64,000 nt of DNA from Nocardia sp. NRRL S-836 (GCF_001279525.1 NZ_LGDY01000091.1:186001-250000), one strand, 5' to 3'; shown: positions 11,176-20,410, counted from the first letter of the stretch. Notes: generated by a model from the sequence alone, not told the origin. A program made the numbers and translations.

Positions 11176-14100
11176 TGCGGGTCGACGTGCTCGGACCGCT
11201 CGTCGTCGGCGACGGGTCGGTCGAGGTGCGCGGCAAGCGGTTGCGGTGGCTGCTGATGCGGCTCGCGATGGAACCGGGCCGGGTGGTCGCCGCGGAACGG
11301 CTGATCGCGGACCTGTGGCCGGACGACCCACCGGTCGACGGCGCCGCCGCCCTGCAGTCGCTGGCCTCCCGGCTGCGGCGCACGATCGGTGCCGACGCGA
11401 TCTCCTCGCACGCCACGGGCTACCGGCTCGAAGCCCCCACCGATGTCGAGGAGTTCTGCCGGACCCGTGACGCGTCGCTGTGGCGTGGCGCGGCTTTCGA
11501 GGACGCACCGTTCGCGGTCGACGAGGCGGTGCGGCTGGCGTTGCTGCGCGACGACCTGACCGGCCTGGAAGCTCTCGCCGCCGCGCACCCGTTGCGCGAG
11601 GACGTGCAGGCGCGGCTGATGCTCGCCCTGCACGCGGCGGGCCGCCGGTCGGACGCGCTGGCGGTGTTCGACCGGGTGCGGACCTCTCTGGCGGAGACGC
11701 TGGGGGTGGACCCGGGGGAGGCGCTGGCTGCGGCACATCTCTCCGTGCTGCGCGAACGTTCCGTGCGCGGCAACCTGCCGGCGCCGGTGGGGTCGTTCGT
11801 GGGCCGCGCCTCGGACCTGGCCGCGCTGGACGCGTTGCTGGCGTCGAACCGGTTGGTCACGCTGACCGGCTTCGGCGGCGTGGGCAAGACCCGGCTGGCA
11901 CTGGCGCACGCGGCCACGCGCGACGAAGCGTGGTTCGTGGAGCTGGACTCGGCAGCGGACCCCCTGGCCGCCCTGGACGCGGCCCTGGGCCCGAACCCGC
12001 TGGCGATGCCGGTGTTCGCCCGCCTGGGTTCGGCGCTGGTGGTCCTCGACAACTGCGAACACGTGGTGGACGCGGCCGCCGCACTGTGCGCGCGACTGCT
12101 GGCCGAGGCGCCGGGGGTGTCCGTGGTGGCGACGTCACGGGAGCCGCTGGGCATCCCCGGCGAGGTCGTGCACCCGGTGGCGCCGCTGGACGTCGAGCAC
12201 GCGGTCCGCCTGTTCACCGCACGCGTCGGCTCGGCGCTCGACCCCGGGGTGGTGCGGCGGGTCTGCGTCGCGCTCGACGGCATCCCGCTCGCACTGGAGC
12301 TGGCGGCGGCACGAGCGCGCTCGCTGTCGGCGCAGCAACTCGAGTCGCGCGTGCAGAGCCGGCTGCGGCTGCTGGACCGCGGCGCGCGCACCGGACCCGC
12401 GCGGCACCGGACGCTGCGGGCGGTGATCGACTGGAGCTGGGAGCTGCTGGACTCGGCCGAGCGGACGTTGCTGGCGCGGCTGGCGGTGTTCGTGGGCGGG
12501 GCGACGGCCTCGGCGGTGCATGCGGTGTGCTCAGGGCGTGCGGTGGGCACGGCGGGTTCGGTGGGCACGGCGGGTGTCGGGGACGCGGGGCGTGCGGCAG
12601 GCGCGGTGAGTGCTGGGGACACGGGCTGTCCGGTGGGCACGGCGGGTGCTGGGAACACGGACCGTTCGGTGGCCACGGCGCGCTCGATGGAAGCGGCTGA
12701 TGCGGTCGGCGCGGAGCGTTCGGCGGGCATGGCGCGTTCGGTGGGCATGGCGGGTGCCGGCGATACGGAACGTGCAGCGGACACGGCGAGTGCCGGGGAC
12801 ACGCGCCGTTCGCCGGATGTGGTGGTGAGTACGGCCGACGCGGCGAGTGCGGTAGGCACGGCCGATGCGGTGGGCACGGCGGGTGCGGCGTACACGGGCC
12901 GTTCGGTGGACACGGCAGGCTCGCGCAGGGGTACCCCCGAATCGGGAACCCCTGCGTTTCAACGTACTCACGACCACCGACAAGATCGGAAGCTCGACGG
13001 CGGGCAGGACGGCCCTGACGAGCACAGCCCCGGCGGGCACGACCTCGACGTGCACGACCCCAGCCAGCGCAACACCAGCGAACACCGCCCCAGCGGGCAA
13101 AACTCCAGTAGGAACAGCCCCGGCGGTCACAACCCCAGCGGGTACGCCCACGAGGCCCACAACCCCGCCGCACACAACACCCGCGAGCACACCCCAGGCG
13201 CCCCCGGCGGCGCCCCCGCCCCAAACGCCCAAAGCAGCGAGCACAACCTCGAACTGCACGACCTCTGGGAAACCGAGGACCTCCTGTCGGCACTGGTCGA
13301 GAAGTCGCTCGTCGTCCGCACCGGCGAGCGCTACCGGCTGCTGGAGACGGTCCGCGAGTACGCGCTGGAACAGGGCCGGACAGATCCGGCGGCCCACGCG
13401 CGGTACTACGTCGAGCTCGCCGAGCGGATTGAGCCGTTGCTCCGCGGGCCGCGGCAGCTCGAAGCGCTGGAGGTCTTCGAGGCGGAGCGGGCCAACCTCG
13501 ACGCGGCGCTGGCGTGGGCGGTGCGTCACGAACCGGCGCTTGCCCGGCGGATGATGGCGGCGCGCACGTGGCATTGGCTGGTGATGACCAAGCGGTACGA
13601 GGAGATCCGGCGGTGGGCGCCGCTCGTGCCCGGCGATCCGCTGTCGGAGGTGCTGGCGACGCTGGGCACGCCGGAGGCCGTCGCGGCGGCGGAGCGGTTG
13701 TGGCAGGAGGACCTGCCGACGGCGTTGTGCGCGTTGATGCTGACCAGTGGTCAGGTGTGGGGTGTCGCGGAGCTCGGTGACCGGATGACGGCGCTCGCCG
13801 ATCGGCTGGAGCGGTCGGACGACGAGTGGATGCGGGCGTTCTCGGCGCTCATCCGCGGGGTGGTGGCGGGGGAGTTCAGCGAGGGTGCGGCGCCGGAGGC
13901 GGAGCTGGCGTACCGGCGGGCGCTCGTGCGGTTCCGGGCCGTCGGGGACCGGTGGGCCGTGGTGTTCGGGCTGTCGTGCCTGGTCATGGTGCTGATCAAC
14001 CGGGGCGAGTTCGCCGAGGGGTTCAAGGCGGTGTCGGAGGCGCGGCAGGTGGCGGCCGAGCTGGGTGACCCGGAGAACGTGCTGGTGCCGATGCCGGTGC

Positions 14101-14603
14101 TCGTGCAGACGGCACGGCTGAAGGTGCGCATCGGTGACCTCGCCGGTGCGCGGGAGGACCTGGCGCAGGTCCGCCCGCAGTACAACCTCGACCAGGGGCG
14201 GGTCGCGCAGGCGCACGGCGAGGTCGCCTACTTCGGTGGCGACTTCGAGGAGGCCGTGCGGCTCTACCGGCAGGCGCTCGACGCCACGGAGGACTCGCAG
14301 GCGTTCCAGTTCCGGGCCGCGGTGCACGCGGGGCTCGGGCTGGCGCTCACCCGCCTGGGGCTGCTGGACCAGGCGGGTGAGCAGCACGCGCGAGCGCTCG
14401 ACACGGTCAGCCGGAGCACGGACGGGCCGGCGCGGGCGACGGTGCTGGAGGCGTACGCGGGCTGGCTGCTGGCCCAGGGCGACGCGCAGCGTGCCGCGGC
14501 CGCCCTGGACGAGGCGGAACGGCTACGCGGCGGCCCGAGCAGCGACCCGGCGGTGGTGCAGCTGCGTGACCGGTGCCGCGCGGAAGTAGGCGTCGATCGC
14601 TGA
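11175..14603 (+). CDS. AfsR/SARP-family transcriptional regulator with STAND ATPase, repeat insertion and TPR-like C terminus
   Basis: A 1142-residue protein. Residues about 1-90 are the OmpR-like DNA-binding domain (VRGKRLRWLLMRLAMEPG, ERLIADLWPDDPP); about 90-190 the bacterial activation domain (LFxDAL-like LHAAGRRSDALAVFDRVR); about 205-440 an NB-ARC ATPase with Walker A GFGGVGKT, Walker B ALVVLDNCEH, and IPLALELAAARARSLS. The winged helix begins at WSWELLDSAERTLLARLAVF. It is then split by an insertion (about 452-697) before the expected DLLSALVEKSLVV...YRLLETVREYAL continuation. Residues 705-1142 are helical, TPR-like. The insertion contains 36-bp coding repeats and a stretch rich in His, Asn, Ser, Gly and Pro; homologues normally have a few residues here. 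The frame stays open throughout. Likely an activator of nearby genes or its own operon. Confidence 0.88.
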   Translation: MRVDVLGPLVVGDGSVEVRGKRLRWLLMRLAMEPGRVVAAERLIADLWPDDPPVDGAAALQSLASRLRRTIGADAISSHATGYRLEAPTDVEEFCRTRDASLWRGAAFEDAPFAVDEAVRLALLRDDLTGLEALAAAHPLREDVQARLMLALHAAGRRSDALAVFDRVRTSLAETLGVDPGEALAAAHLSVLRERSVRGNLPAPVGSFVGRASDLAALDALLASNRLVTLTGFGGVGKTRLALAHAATRDEAWFVELDSAADPLAALDAALGPNPLAMPVFARLGSALVVLDNCEHVVDAAAALCARLLAEAPGVSVVATSREPLGIPGEVVHPVAPLDVEHAVRLFTARVGSALDPGVVRRVCVALDGIPLALELAAARARSLSAQQLESRVQSRLRLLDRGARTGPARHRTLRAVIDWSWELLDSAERTLLARLAVFVGGATASAVHAVCSGRAVGTAGSVGTAGVGDAGRAAGAVSAGDTGCPVGTAGAGNTDRSVATARSMEAADAVGAERSAGMARSVGMAGAGDTERAADTASAGDTRRSPDVVVSTADAASAVGTADAVGTAGAAYTGRSVDTAGSRRGTPESGTPAFQRTHDHRQDRKLDGGQDGPDEHSPGGHDLDVHDPSQRNTSEHRPSGQNSSRNSPGGHNPSGYAHEAHNPAAHNTREHTPGAPGGAPAPNAQSSEHNLELHDLWETEDLLSALVEKSLVVRTGERYRLLETVREYALEQGRTDPAAHARYYVELAERIEPLLRGPRQLEALEVFEAERANLDAALAWAVRHEPALARRMMAARTWHWLVMTKRYEEIRRWAPLVPGDPLSEVLATLGTPEAVAAAERLWQEDLPTALCALMLTSGQVWGVAELGDRMTALADRLERSDDEWMRAFSALIRGVVAGEFSEGAAPEAELAYRRALVRFRAVGDRWAVVFGLSCLVMVLINRGEFAEGFKAVSEARQVAAELGDPENVLVPMPVLVQTARLKVRIGDLAGAREDLAQVRPQYNLDQGRVAQAHGEVAYFGGDFEEAVRLYRQALDATEDSQAFQFRAAVHAGLGLALTRLGLLDQAGEQHARALDTVSRSTDGPARATVLEAYAGWLLAQGDAQRAAAALDEAERLRGGPSSDPAVVQLRDRCRAEVGVDR
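12538..12920 (+). repeat. 36-bp coding tandem repeats inside the SARP gene
   Basis: About ten imperfect units of 36 bp, some truncated to 18 or 27-30 bp, each beginning near GTGGGCACGGCGGGT and ending near CGGNCGTTCG. They encode a 12-residue unit close to VGTAGAGDTGRS. The tract is in frame and sits exactly at the NB-ARC winged-helix C terminus. Units vary, so it is not a very recent expansion. Confidence 0.8.
12924..12956. repeat. REP-like palindrome within the SARP gene
   Basis: CGCAGGGGT (12924-12932) and ACCCCTGCG (12948-12956) form a 9-bp perfect stem around a 15-base centre that itself contains GTACCCCC and CGGGAAC. On the minus strand it reads GGGGTACCCCTGCG followed by CGAGCC, which matches the sequence at 52104-52117 and beyond. 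It lies at the boundary between the 36-bp repeats and the His/Asn-rich part of the insertion. Confidence 0.55.
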
Positions 14604-15827
14604 CCGGCCGATGGCGGCCACGTACCCGTCCGGCCGCACCAGGACCGGATCGTCGCCCAGGTCGAGCGTCACGAAGTCGGGACCGCGCAGCAGGTCGAAG
14701 ATCCGGCCCTGGTCGGTCACGCCGTCGGGCATCCGGTCACCCGCCTTCAGGCCGGGCCCCTCCTCGGTGCGGTACGACAACGACAGCTGCAGCGTCTCGT
14801 CCTCGCGGCGCTCGAACGGGTTGCCGGACATCATGATCGCGGTCGTCATGCCGAGCAGCCACTCCGCGACCGGCTTGCGCTCGGACTCGTAGGTGTCGAG
14901 CAACGTCTCCATCCCGAGCTTCCAGCCCAGGTTGTACGCGTCCTGGATGCCGGTGTTCATGCCCTGCGCGCCGGCGGGGGAGTGCACGTGCGCGGCGTCG
15001 CCCGCGAGGAACACCCGGCCGACGCGGAACCGGTCCACCATGCGGATGTTGGTGCGGTACACCGACATCCACGTCGCGTCGTGCAGGACGACGTCGTCCA
15101 GCCCGGTGCGCTCGCGCACGATCTCCCGGTACAGCTCCAGCGACGGCTCACCGTCACCGGTGGCCTGGAACTGGTAGAGGTCGGTGTCGGGCAACGGGCA
15201 CAGGCCCAGCCACCGGTCGGCGCGGCCGCCCCAGCTGTGCCAGTGGTCGCGGTCCAGGCCGGAGACCCGCACGTCGCCCACCAGCATCCGCTGGTCCTCG
15301 TGCGTCTCGCCGACGAACGAGACCCCCAGCTGCTTGCGCACGAACGACTTCCCGCCGTCGCAACCGACCAGGTACCGCGCCCGCACGGTCTCGCCGCCGA
15401 CGACCGCGGTGACACCGGAGTCGTCCTGCGTGAACGCGGTCAGCGGCATGCCGTACTCGACAGTGCCCGCGGGCAGCGCCTCGCGCAGGACCTGCTCCAC
15501 GCGGAACTGCGCGATCAGCATGGTGCGCGCGTACGGGCGTTCGGGCGTGGGGTGCCGTCCCTCGTGCACGTCCCACTCGCGCAGCACCTCGCGGCCCCGG
15601 TAGGCGCGCATGGTCATGTGCAGGCGGCCGGAGGCGAGGATCGGCTCGATGACGCCCAGGTCGTGGAACACCTCCATCGACCGCGGCTGCAGACCCTTGC
15701 CGCGGGAGCCCGCGAACGGTGCGGAGGAGGCGTCGACGATGCGGAACGGAACGCCGCGGCGGGCGAGGTCGAGGGCGAGGGTGAGGCCGGTCGGGCCGGC
15801 GCCGATGATCAGAACCTGAGTGTCCAT
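14523..15827 (-). CDS. FAD-dependent aromatic-type monooxygenase
   Basis: A 434-residue flavoprotein hydroxylase of the PHBH/aklavinone-hydroxylase class, using NAD(P)H and oxygen. Seen: the FAD dinucleotide motif IIGAGPTGLTLALDLARRG near the start, YLVGCDGGKSFVRKQLG as the DG motif, and FLAGDAAHVHSPAGAQGMNTG as the GD motif. It is shorter at the C terminus than the 500-residue members that carry a thioredoxin-like domain. ATG 15827 places the FAD motif at residue 7. The 3' end overlaps the convergent SARP gene by 81 bp. It could act on a polyketide or phenolic compound; no biosynthetic cluster is nearby. Confidence 0.9.
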   Translation of the reverse strand: MDTQVLIIGAGPTGLTLALDLARRGVPFRIVDASSAPFAGSRGKGLQPRSMEVFHDLGVIEPILASGRLHMTMRAYRGREVLREWDVHEGRHPTPERPYARTMLIAQFRVEQVLREALPAGTVEYGMPLTAFTQDDSGVTAVVGGETVRARYLVGCDGGKSFVRKQLGVSFVGETHEDQRMLVGDVRVSGLDRDHWHSWGGRADRWLGLCPLPDTDLYQFQATGDGEPSLELYREIVRERTGLDDVVLHDATWMSVYRTNIRMVDRFRVGRVFLAGDAAHVHSPAGAQGMNTGIQDAYNLGWKLGMETLLDTYESERKPVAEWLLGMTTAIMMSGNPFERREDETLQLSLSYRTEEGPGLKAGDRMPDGVTDQGRIFDLLRGPDFVTLDLGDDPVLVRPDGYVAAIGRSAIDAYFRAAPVTQLHHRRVAARAAA

Positions 15828-15853
15828 GGCGACCACACTCGACCCGTGAACTG

Positions 15854-15897
15854 CCACGGCCCTGTCACCGCGCTGTTGCGCTGTGACAGGGCCGTGG
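15854..15897 (-). terminator. Strong hairpin after the Q/P-rich membrane protein gene
   Basis: CCACGGCCCTGTCAC (15854-15868) pairs perfectly with GTGACAGGGCCGTGG (15883-15897), a 15-bp stem with a 14-base loop. It lies 13 bases past the stop of the minus-strand gene at 15911 and upstream of the monooxygenase start, so it should end the first transcript. Confidence 0.75.
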
Positions 15898-15910
15898 GGA
15901 CCGGCTCGGA

Positions 15911-17476
15911 CTACTTCTTCATGAGCGCGATCAGCGCGTCGACGTCCTTGGGCTCGAAGCCGCGCAACAGCGTCAGCAGCACCTCGTAGTACGACCGCAC
16001 CGGGCTGACGTACCACTTGCCGTCGACCTTGGTGGACACGACGCCGACACCGGTCTTCATGACCGACGTGGCGACCCGCCCGATGACCTCGACCGCCTCG
16101 GCCGGGATCTTGCTCTTGCCGCCGCCCTGCTGCTCCAGCAGCTGGGTGACCTCGTCGGCGCACAGCTTCTGCTCGCCCTGCTTGGGCACGTCGACCGAGT
16201 AGCAGTCGCCCTCACGCGTGATCGTGAGGGTCTCGCCCTCCGCCGTCACCGAGAGCTTCTTGACGGTGACCTGCTTGCCGCCGGTCACGTCCTTCACGTC
16301 GGTCTCCAGCGCGTTGAGCTTCGCGCCGGTCTTGTCCACCGAGCCGATCTCGTCCAGCAGCACCGGGCCCAGGTCCTGCAGCACACCGGCCTCGTCCGGC
16401 GGCAGCGTGGCGATGACCTTCTCGATGTCACCGTCGAGCGCCGCGTTGACCAGCTGCTTGGCCGCCTCCTCCGGCGAGCCGGCGCCCTGCGGCGCGAAGC
16501 CCTTCTGCGGCCACGTGAGCTTCTCCTCCTCCAGGACCGCGTTGGCGATCGTGTAGAAGGCGCTCGGGTACCACTTGTCGCCGACCTTGATCGACGCGAT
16601 GCCGATCGGCTTGCCGCGCTTCTTGACCTCGGCGGAGATGTCGTAGGTCTTGGTCTCCGACTTGGTCAGGCTGACCTTGTCGCCGATGGCGTCCATCAGC
16701 TTGTCGGTCAGCGGGACCTTGGAGATGTCCGAGGTGATGGTGATCTTGCCCTCGGTCAGCTTGTTGATCGTGAGGTGGTCGTTGACCTTCTCCGCCGCCG
16801 CGTCGTCGAACTTGATGTTCTCGCTCTTGAACTCGACGCCCGACATCTTGTTCGGGTCGGCCTCCTGCTTGAGGATCTCGAGACGCTTCATCTCCTTCGT
16901 CATCGAGTCCATGTAGTCCTTCGACAACGCGGCCTCTGCGGGCGCGAGCGAGGCCATGATGCCGACGACGTCACCGCTGCCGAGCTGCTCGACGAGGTTC
17001 TTCGCCGCGATCTCCGGCGTGTCCTTGCCCGCGTTCGCCGCGGGGTTCGCCTTCTGCAGGGCGAAGAACGTGACACCGCCACCGACGAGGAGCAGCACCG
17101 CCACGACGGCCGTGATCACCAGACCGGTGCGCTTCTTCTTCGGCGGCTCACCCCCTGCCGGCGCGTAGCCGTAGGGCTGCTGGTGCTGGTCGAACCCCTG
17201 CTGAGGGAAACCCTGCTGGGGAAAGCCCTGCTGCGGGAAGTTCTGCGGGTAACCCTGCTGCGGCACACCCTGCGGGCCGGTCTGCGGGTAACCGCCCGGC
17301 TGCTGCGGGTGAGCGCCGCCCTGCTGCGGGAAGCCCTGCGGTCCGGTCTGCGGGAAGCCGCCCTGCTGGGGGTACCCGCCCTGCTGCGGCTGCTGGGGGT
17401 AACCGCCCTGGTGGGGCTGTTGCCCTTGCGGGTCGTTCTGCGGCTGCCACTGTCCGCCGCTACCGGGGTAGCTCAC
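15911..17476 (-). CDS. Single-pass surface protein with Q/P/G-rich cytoplasmic tail and duplicated extracellular domain
   Basis: A 521-residue protein. Residues 1-110 are low-complexity repeats of the YPQQGGFPQ type; KKKR precedes a single membrane helix (about 118-140, [20 protein letters not shown]). The rest should be outside the cell. Two homologous halves are visible: [19 protein letters not shown] matches [19 protein letters not shown], and [15 protein letters not shown] matches [15 protein letters not shown], so the domain is duplicated. The family is DUF4878-like in layout but not identified with certainty. GTG 17476 has AGGAGGG 6 bases upstream. It overlaps the preceding membrane-protein gene by 17 bp. 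Confidence 0.8.
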   Translation of the reverse strand: MSYPGSGGQWQPQNDPQGQQPHQGGYPQQPQQGGYPQQGGFPQTGPQGFPQQGGAHPQQPGGYPQTGPQGVPQQGYPQNFPQQGFPQQGFPQQGFDQHQQPYGYAPAGGEPPKKKRTGLVITAVVAVLLLVGGGVTFFALQKANPAANAGKDTPEIAAKNLVEQLGSGDVVGIMASLAPAEAALSKDYMDSMTKEMKRLEILKQEADPNKMSGVEFKSENIKFDDAAAEKVNDHLTINKLTEGKITITSDISKVPLTDKLMDAIGDKVSLTKSETKTYDISAEVKKRGKPIGIASIKVGDKWYPSAFYTIANAVLEEEKLTWPQKGFAPQGAGSPEEAAKQLVNAALDGDIEKVIATLPPDEAGVLQDLGPVLLDEIGSVDKTGAKLNALETDVKDVTGGKQVTVKKLSVTAEGETLTITREGDCYSVDVPKQGEQKLCADEVTQLLEQQGGGKSKIPAEAVEVIGRVATSVMKTGVGVVSTKVDGKWYVSPVRSYYEVLLTLLRGFEPKDVDALIALMKK

Positions 17477-17924
17477 GGTTCCCTCCTGGAGTCATCACTG
17501 CGCTGCGCCTGGGCGAGGTGAGCACCGTGATCGCCCCCACGATCGCCAGTACGGCACCGGCAAGGGTCACGACGGGTCCGGTCGAGCTGAGTCCGACCAA
17601 CGCGCCCTTGCTGTCCCCTTGGACCGTGGCAACCAGGGCCACGGTTCCCCCGATCGTGCCAAAGAGGAGAGCCACGCACGCGGCAATTCGACGAAAACGG
17701 ACCGCGTAGAGGGCGAGCGCCACGACGGCCAGCGGCGTCAGACCCACCCAGACACCCGTCACCACGCCGCCGGCCACCCCGTCCAACCCGGCAAGATCAC
17801 GCAGCGAGAGCACCTGGTAACTGTCCCTCGTGGTCGATCCCGACCTGAGCCAGGGCAGGAAAGTTCCGGTGATCTGAGTGACCAAGCCCACTGCCGCGAT
17901 CGCGGCTCCCACAGCGCTGCGCAC
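17460..17924 (-). CDS. Four-helix membrane protein, function unknown
   Basis: A 154-residue protein with four hydrophobic helices: [56 protein letters not shown] and [28 protein letters not shown] after helix 1 is common in small actinobacterial membrane proteins. GTG 17924 is chosen because a longer ATG start would run across the divergent sirtuin promoter. It precedes and overlaps the duplicated-domain surface protein, so the two probably work together. No family could be named. Confidence 0.7.
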   Translation of the reverse strand: MRSAVGAAIAAVGLVTQITGTFLPWLRSGSTTRDSYQVLSLRDLAGLDGVAGGVVTGVWVGLTPLAVVALALYAVRFRRIAACVALLFGTIGGTVALVATVQGDSKGALVGLSSTGPVVTLAGAVLAIVGAITVLTSPRRSAVMTPGGNRELPR

Positions 17925-17929
17925 CCGAC

Positions 17930-17936
17930 TAGTGTG
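17930..17936. promoter_or_regulatory. Overlapping divergent -10 elements
   Basis: On the plus strand TAGTGT (17930-17935) ends 6 bases before the sirtuin ATG. On the minus strand CACACT (17936-17931) ends 6 bases before GTG 17924. Both would give leaderless messages from almost the same bases. The plus element fits TANNNT; the minus one is weaker. Confidence 0.45.
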
Positions 17937-17941
17937 AACGG

Positions 17942-18751
17942 ATGGTCTCCGACGCGTGCACGGCGGCACGGGCGCTGGTCGCGTCCGCCCACCGGATCAC
18001 GGTGTTGACCGGTGCCGGCGTCTCCACCGACTCGGGCATTCCCGACTACCGCGGCCCCGGCGGCGTGTGGGCGCGGGACGCGGACGCCGGACGTGGCGCC
18101 ACCCTGTCCACCTACCTGGCCGACGCCGAGGCGCGCAGGCGGACGTGGCGCTCCCGGCTGGACCATCCGGTGTGGACGGCCAAGCCGAACGCCGCGCACC
18201 GGGCACTGGTGGAACTGGAACGGTCCGGCCGGTTGCGCACCGTGGTCACGCAGAACATCGACGGCCTGCACCAGAAAGCCGGGTCCGACCCGCACCGCGT
18301 GGTGGAGCTGCACGGCACGCTGCACGCGACGGTCTGCCTCGGATGCGGTGCGACCGGTCCGATGCGTGCCGCTTTGCAGCGCGTGGCCGACGGCGAGGAG
18401 GAACCGGACTGCCCGCGCTGCGGCGGAATCCTCAAGTCCGCCACCGTCTCGTTCGGCCAGGAGCTCGACGGCGAGGTGCTGCGCAGGGCCCGGCTGGCCG
18501 CGCTCGACTGCGACCTCCTGCTGGTGGCCGGCACGTCGTTGTCCGTGCAGCCGGCCGCGGGACTGGTGGCGCTGGCGGCGAAGGCCGGTGCCCAGGTCGT
18601 CATCTGCAACAACGAGCCGACGCCGTACGACTCCCTCGCCGCCGTCGTCGTGCACGAACCGGTCGGCGAGGTGCTGCCCGACCTCAGCGCCGTTCCTCCA
18701 TCCGGGGGAGGCGCTTTTTCGTCCTGGGGAGATCCGAGCACCTGGTCGTAG
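17942..18751 (+). CDS. NAD-dependent protein deacylase (sirtuin)
   Basis: A 269-residue Sir2-family enzyme that removes acyl groups from lysine using NAD. All core motifs are present: TGAGVSTDSGIPDYRGPGGVW, TQNIDGLHQKAGSD split over the NAD site, the catalytic histidine in ELHGTLH, four zinc cysteines (CLGCG and CPRCG), SFGQELDG and GTSLSVQPAAGL. Length is normal for a bacterial sirtuin. It lacks the Ala-Tyr-Arg pattern that marks SirT5-type desuccinylases as far as I can see, so general deacetylase is likely. It is leaderless and starts 17 bp from a divergent operon. Confidence 0.93.
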   Translation: MVSDACTAARALVASAHRITVLTGAGVSTDSGIPDYRGPGGVWARDADAGRGATLSTYLADAEARRRTWRSRLDHPVWTAKPNAAHRALVELERSGRLRTVVTQNIDGLHQKAGSDPHRVVELHGTLHATVCLGCGATGPMRAALQRVADGEEEPDCPRCGGILKSATVSFGQELDGEVLRRARLAALDCDLLLVAGTSLSVQPAAGLVALAAKAGAQVVICNNEPTPYDSLAAVVVHEPVGEVLPDLSAVPPSGGGAFSSWGDPSTWS

Positions 18752-18754
18752 GGT
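18749..18754 (+). promoter_or_regulatory. -10 element TAGGGT of a leaderless promoter
   Basis: TAGGGT fits TANNNT and ends 6 bases before ATG 18761 of the acyl-CoA synthetase reading frame. It overlaps the end of the sirtuin gene. Confidence 0.5.
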
Positions 18755-18760
18755 CGCAGC

Positions 18761-20277
18761 ATGCGCGTACCGCTGATCACGACGGACTTCCTGGACCGGG
18801 CGTCGTTCGCGTTCGGGGACACGACCGCCACCGTCGACGAGCCCGACCAGCCGGCCAAGCCGGTCGAGACGACGACGTACGCCCAGATGGCGACGCGTGT
18901 GCGCGCGTGGCGGGCGGGGCTCGACGCGCTGGGCGTCGGCGAGGGCGAGCGCGTCGCCGTCGTCAGCCACAACTCGGCGCGGCTGCTGGAGCTGCTGCAC
19001 GCGGTGCCCGGCAGCGGGCGGATCTGCGTGCCGGTGAACTTCCGCCTGCGCCCGGACGAGGTCAGGTACATCGTCGAGCACAGCGGTGCGTCGGTGCTGT
19101 TCGTCGACCCCGAGCTGGAGCTGGACGACGTGGTGGCGCGGCACCGGTTCACGTTCGGCGAGGAGTCGGAGTCGTTGCTGCGGTTCGACACCGAGCCACG
19201 GCCGTGGAGCGCGCCCTCGGAGGATGCGACCGCCACGATCAACTACACCTCGGGTACCACCGCACGGCCCAAGGGCGTGCAGCTGACGCACCGCAACATC
19301 TGGCTGAACGCCGTCACGTTCGCCATGCACACCCGTGCGTGGGAAGGCGACGTGTACATGCACGTGCTGCCGATGTTCCACTGCAACGGCTGGGGCATGC
19401 CGTTCGGCCTGGCCGGTCTGGGCGTGCCTCAGGTGGTGCTGCGCAAGGTCGACGGCGCCGAGATCCTGCGCCGGGTGCGCGACCACGGCGTGACGCTGAT
19501 GTGCGGTGCCCCGGCGGTGTGGAACGCCGTGCTGGACGCCGCGGCCACGTGGGACGGTGAGATCCCCGGCCGTGACCGCGTGCGGATCGTCTGCGCCGGA
19601 GCGCCGCCGCCCTCCCGCACGATCCAGCGCGTGACCGAGGAGCTCGGCTGGGAGTTCCTGCAGATCTACGGCCTGACCGAGACCGCGCCGCTGCTCACCT
19701 TCAACCGCTCCCGGCCCGGCCCGGCAGGGGAGGAGAAGGCGAAGAAGCAGTCACGGGCCGGTGCCCCGGCGCTGGGCGCGCAGCTGCGGATCTCCGACAC
19801 CGCGGTGAGGTGCTCGCGCGGTCCAATGTGGTCATGGAGGGCTACTGGGAGAACCCGGAGGCCACCGCCGCCGCGATCGAGGACGGCTGGTTCCACACCG
19901 GCGACGGCGGCCACTTCGACGACGAGGGCCACCTGACCATCTCCGACCGCAAGAAGGACGTGATCATCACCGGCGGTGAGAACGTGTCGTCGATCGAGGT
20001 CGAGGACTGCCTGTTCTCCCATCCCGCCGTCGCCGAGGTCGCCGTGATCGGGGTGCCCGACGAGAGGTGGGGTGAAACGATCAAGGCGTTGGTCGTGCGG
20101 TCGGCGGACGTCACCGAGGCCGAGCTGATCAAGCACTGCAAGGAGCGGCTGGCCGGTTACAAGGCGCCGACGTCCGTCGAGTTCCGCGACTCGATCCCGC
20201 GCACGGCCACCGGCAAGATCCAGAAGTTCAAGCTGCGCGAGCCCTTCTGGGCCGGCCGGGACCGCGGCGTGAACTGA
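18761..20277 (+). pseudogene. Acyl-CoA synthetase (AMP-dependent), frameshifted near 19803
   Basis: The first frame encodes residues 1-348 of a fatty-acyl-CoA ligase: the P-loop YTSGTTARPKGVQLTH, FHCNGWGMPF, and YGLTETAPLLTFN. It then loses similarity after LRISDT. Similarity resumes in another frame from about 19805 with GEVLARSNVVMEGYWENPEAT, FHTGDGGHFDDEGHLTISDRKKD and the C-terminal lysine motif PRTATGKIQKFKLRE. Removing one base near ACCGCGGTGAG explains it (expected DT-G/D-GEVLAR). Either the gene is broken or the sequence has a one-base error. Without the second frame the C-terminal catalytic lid is lost. The total length of about 505 codons is otherwise complete. Confidence 0.85.
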
Positions 20278-20410
20278 CGACACGCCGGTACTCGATCGTC
20301 CGAATTGGACCGTCCGCGTGTTCCACTGTGACACGTGTGGCTGACGGTGCGTTAGCTCCGGATGCGCCGTGTGGGTCTGATTGGTCTAATGCGGTGGGAG
20401 GTGATGTCCG

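Noticed and set aside
12538..13265. Insertion sequence within the SARP gene
   Set aside because: No transposase, no target duplication seen; the tract is repeats that keep the frame.
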